Below, in pieces: positions 61,721-64,000 of a DNA stretch of 64,000 nt. The stretch lies in assembly GCF_040819555.1 (NCBI RefSeq), contig NZ_CP161920.1, positions 1,859,001-1,923,000 on the forward strand, in the 5' to 3' direction. Position 1 is the stretch's first letter. Each line of letters starts with the position of its first letter. The notes below the pieces were generated by a model that had not been told where the DNA came from, ran no database searches, and saw only the letters and a list, made by a program, of their open reading frames with translations. The translations under genes were made by a program, and so were the position numbers. Origin of the DNA: Nitratireductor sp. GISD-1A_MAKvit (lineage in GTDB: Bacteria; Pseudomonadota; Alphaproteobacteria; Rhizobiales; Rhizobiaceae).

Positions 61721-64000
61721 CTATTCGAACCTGACCTTACGGGGCCGGTTGCCGACAAGCTGTACCCTGGCTTCGATCTCCAGTCTGTAGCGGCCGCCGG
61801 CCCTGCGCCATTCGTTTTCGATGGTTCGGCGTATCGCTTTCAGCCTTTGCTGTCCCAACCGCCTGCTGCTACCCGCATAGGACAGGCGGAGCACGGAGGG
61901 CTCTTTTTCGAGCAGGGCGATCAGATTCTCGATCTGGGCAAGCCATTCGGACCTGAGTTCCTTTTGCCCGGGTATGAAGGCATGGTCGGCAAGATCGAGG
62001 CGCACGACGCGACCGATGGCTGCTCCGAAGGAGAACTTGCTGGCCTTCCCTTTCGTAAGGCGCACCACGCGGGGGTTTTCCGTTGTTAGGCGATAACCGG
62101 AAGGAAGGGAGCGCGTGTCGAGTTTTAACGCGTAATTGGTGCCGATACGTGAATCTGGCAAGTCTGCGCAAGGAACATGAAACCGACCCTGCGCGTCCGA
62201 GGTGATGAGCAACCCCTTCGCACTTGCCACCCGGGCAGATGGAATTCCGGGCTCTCCGTCATCCTGATAGCCATTCTGATTTTTGTCGTCGAACACTTTT
62301 CCAAGCAGAGCGCTGCAATCGAAGAGTGCTTCTGAAACCACCTTGACGGTCGACAAAGCGATTCCTGAAACGATGCCCCTATCCACTTCTTCTGCCCAGG
62401 CCCCGGTTGGTGTAGCTGTCGGGTTCGGCTGTGGGGCTCACGCTGAACTCGAGCCTGATTTCTCTCTCTTTGTCCGGCTGAAGCGTAACGTTCCTGAAGA
62501 TGAGCCTCCGACCTTCGATTTCGGGCGTCAGAACCTCCCCGTCCAGCGTGGTGCTGCCCGGTGCGTAGACGAAAGAAGCGGGAATCTCATCCACGACGTC
62601 GACCATTGTCGGCACGGTCTGCCCGATGGACTTCAAACTGATTGTGTAGAACAGCGATTCGCCACGTTGAACCTCCGATACGTCCGCGATTTTGGTAATG
62701 AGATAACCAGGTAGTGTCACCGTGGCCGGTTCCGAAGGCGGTGACTCTGCATTCTGGCCTTTCGGCCCCGTGCCAGTTGCCGTCGCAGAGTTTTGAACAC
62801 CGTTTTCACTGTTCTGCGCGTTGGAAAGGTCTTCTGAGGTCAATGTGTAAGTCGCGGAGAAGTGCCCCTTTTCGCCAGGGTCGAGGTCGACTTTGTTGGG
62901 AGAGAATGCGGTAAGGGTTCCGGTCGCCGGTCTTCCTCCAAACGTCGGTCCCGGGTCCATCGGTGAAACATCGTAGACCGTGACGCTACCGGTATTGGTG
63001 ACCGTGATCTGGTACAGAATCGTGTCACCCGGATTGGCCGTCCCACTCGGTGCGCCTTGAAAACTGCCCGATTTTTCAGCCAGAAGCGACGGGTTTTGCA
63101 GTAATCGGACGACCGTCGGGTCGTCGGGTTCACCGTCTCCCTCTATGTCTTCATTCGCCGTGTTCTCCGGATCGTCCGACAGATCGCTGGCTGTTGTGCC
63201 GTTGGGGGCGACACCGTGAACGGTGGCCTGGTTGATCGCCTGTCCTGCATTCACCTCGTCAAGGGTCAGAACATGGGTTCCGGTGAAGGTGACCGTATCG
63301 GACTGGGCAGCGGGCAGGCTGGCGATGGGCCCGCCTGCGATACTCGCATCCGGGTCGTTTATCGTGATGTTCGAAAGTGTTACATTGCCCGAATTCACGA
63401 CCTTGAACTTGAATCGCACCAGTTCTCCAGGGTCGGGGAACCCGTTTCCATTGATATCGTCAGCCGGTTCGAACGAGCCGGTCTTGAAAAGTTGCAGAGC
63501 GGCGGAACTCGGAATCACGAATGAAGTGGCATCGCCCGCTTCACCGCCCGGACCGTGCGATCTGGCGGTCACCTCAACATTGGCTGGGTCGAGCCCTTTC
63601 GCCATGGCCACATTTTCGAGGAAGCCTGCATCCACGTCTTCCTGTGCAATCGTATACTCGCCCGTGAAGGTTGTCGCATCGTGGCTGCCCGGCTGCAGGC
63701 TGGTCAGTGGACCTCCGGTGATGACAGCCTTGTCGTCTTCGACGGAGATGTCTGTAAGCGTCACATTGCCGATGTTCTCAACAGTAAAACGATAGAGAAT
63801 TTTTTCGCCCTTCTCCACAACACCATCGCCATCTGTGTCCTGATGCTCGGCCTCTTTGAGGAGGTCTATTTCGCCTTCCTGCTGGAGCTCCGTCACTGTC
63901 GGACTGCCTGGCTCCCCTCCAGGCGGGGAGGAGTCGACGGTAAGGGGGGCGCCTACAGGGGGAGAGGCGGTGGACGTGGCGCTGTTTTCGATCTTGCCCC
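61721..64000 (-). CDS. C-terminal part of a large repeat surface protein with DUF11/DUF7507-type domains (frame broken by one extra base; N terminus outside the window)
   Basis: No start in the window. Repeats of about 115-130 aa follow the pattern ALQLFKTGSFEPADDINGNG, GELVRFKFKVVNSGNVTLSN, PIASLPAAQSDTVTFTGTHV, ending in Asp/Glu-rich loops with calcium-like DxDGD (DTDGDGV, EDIEGDGEPDD). Then a DUF11-like domain (SLFYTISLKSIGQTVPTMVD) and, after removal of one base at 62401-62404 (TNRAWAEEVDRGIVSG), an SdrD-B-like part (GKVFDDKNQNGYQDDGEPGI) and a charged 110-residue C-terminal region (EKEPSVLRLSYAGSSRRLGQ). Predicted secreted or cell-surface; function unknown. Confidence 0.8.

Overview
The window is high-GC chromosomal DNA from an alphaproteobacterium, most likely Hyphomicrobiales (Rhizobiales) near the Phyllobacteriaceae. 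This is an inference from protein families: ExoD, DUF4893, a LysR/DUF1127 pair, a class II ribonucleotide reductase NrdJ, Tat-exported periplasmic proteins, and a non-pyrrolysine MttB-type methyltransferase system. Genes are dense on both strands. I see no insertion sequence, integrase, CRISPR array or rRNA operon; there is one tRNA, Leu(UAA).

Layout. 0-0.7 kb: start of a GlxA-type regulator. 1.2-3.6 kb: small DUF1127 genes, a LysR regulator, and a stand-alone LigD polymerase domain. 3.6-16.6 kb: a corrinoid-dependent demethylation cluster. It holds an ASKHA/ferredoxin corrinoid activator, a methyl-THF:corrinoid methyltransferase, a methylene-THF reductase and its Cys-rich partner, a virulence-factor-domain protein, DUF1638, the corrinoid protein and the MttB-type methyltransferase. 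ExoD, DUF4893, an entericidin and a tandemly duplicated three-gene cassette of secreted proteins are interleaved. 16.6-27.3 kb: META and aldo/keto reductase genes, then an envelope module with two L,D-transpeptidases, a GH25 hydrolase, DsbA, TlpA, DsbD, a QseBC/PmrAB-type two-component system and a second DsbA. A PmrA-like box lies between the divergent dsbD and L,D-transpeptidase genes. 27.3-39.2 kb: FAH hydrolase, nuclease, nrdJ with candidate NrdR boxes, phosphate transporter, Nudix, gpt, Usp, CinA-like and WrbA. 39.4-52.9 kb: tRNA-Leu, recQ, an SDR/TetR pair with paired operators, adenine deaminase, a lipoprotein hydrolase, trkH, ilvA, an RNA helicase, an MFS transporter and an SDR. 53.1-59 kb: cysK-alaX-sseA, an OmpA-family protein, ald with a divergent Lrp regulator, and a 6S RNA candidate directly before 5-formyl-THF cyclo-ligase. 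59.4-64 kb: a Dabb protein, photolyase, a small RHH-like protein, and the C-terminal part of a large repeat surface protein.

How the genes work together. The 3.6-16.6 kb genes supply each step needed to move a methyl group from a quaternary or tertiary amine through a corrinoid to tetrahydrofolate and oxidise it. The 18.3-27.3 kb genes look like a redox and peptidoglycan crosslinking module with its own two-component regulator.

A caution for readers. Seven genes (the methylene-THF reductase partner, one cassette gene, mttB-like, dsbA, nrdJ, 5-formyl-THF cyclo-ligase, and the surface protein) each carry one extra G or C. In all seven the extra base sits in a G-run immediately before CC (GGGCC on one strand or the other), and removing it restores a full-length family protein. 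The shared context, independent of gene direction, points to a systematic sequence error more than to seven real mutations.
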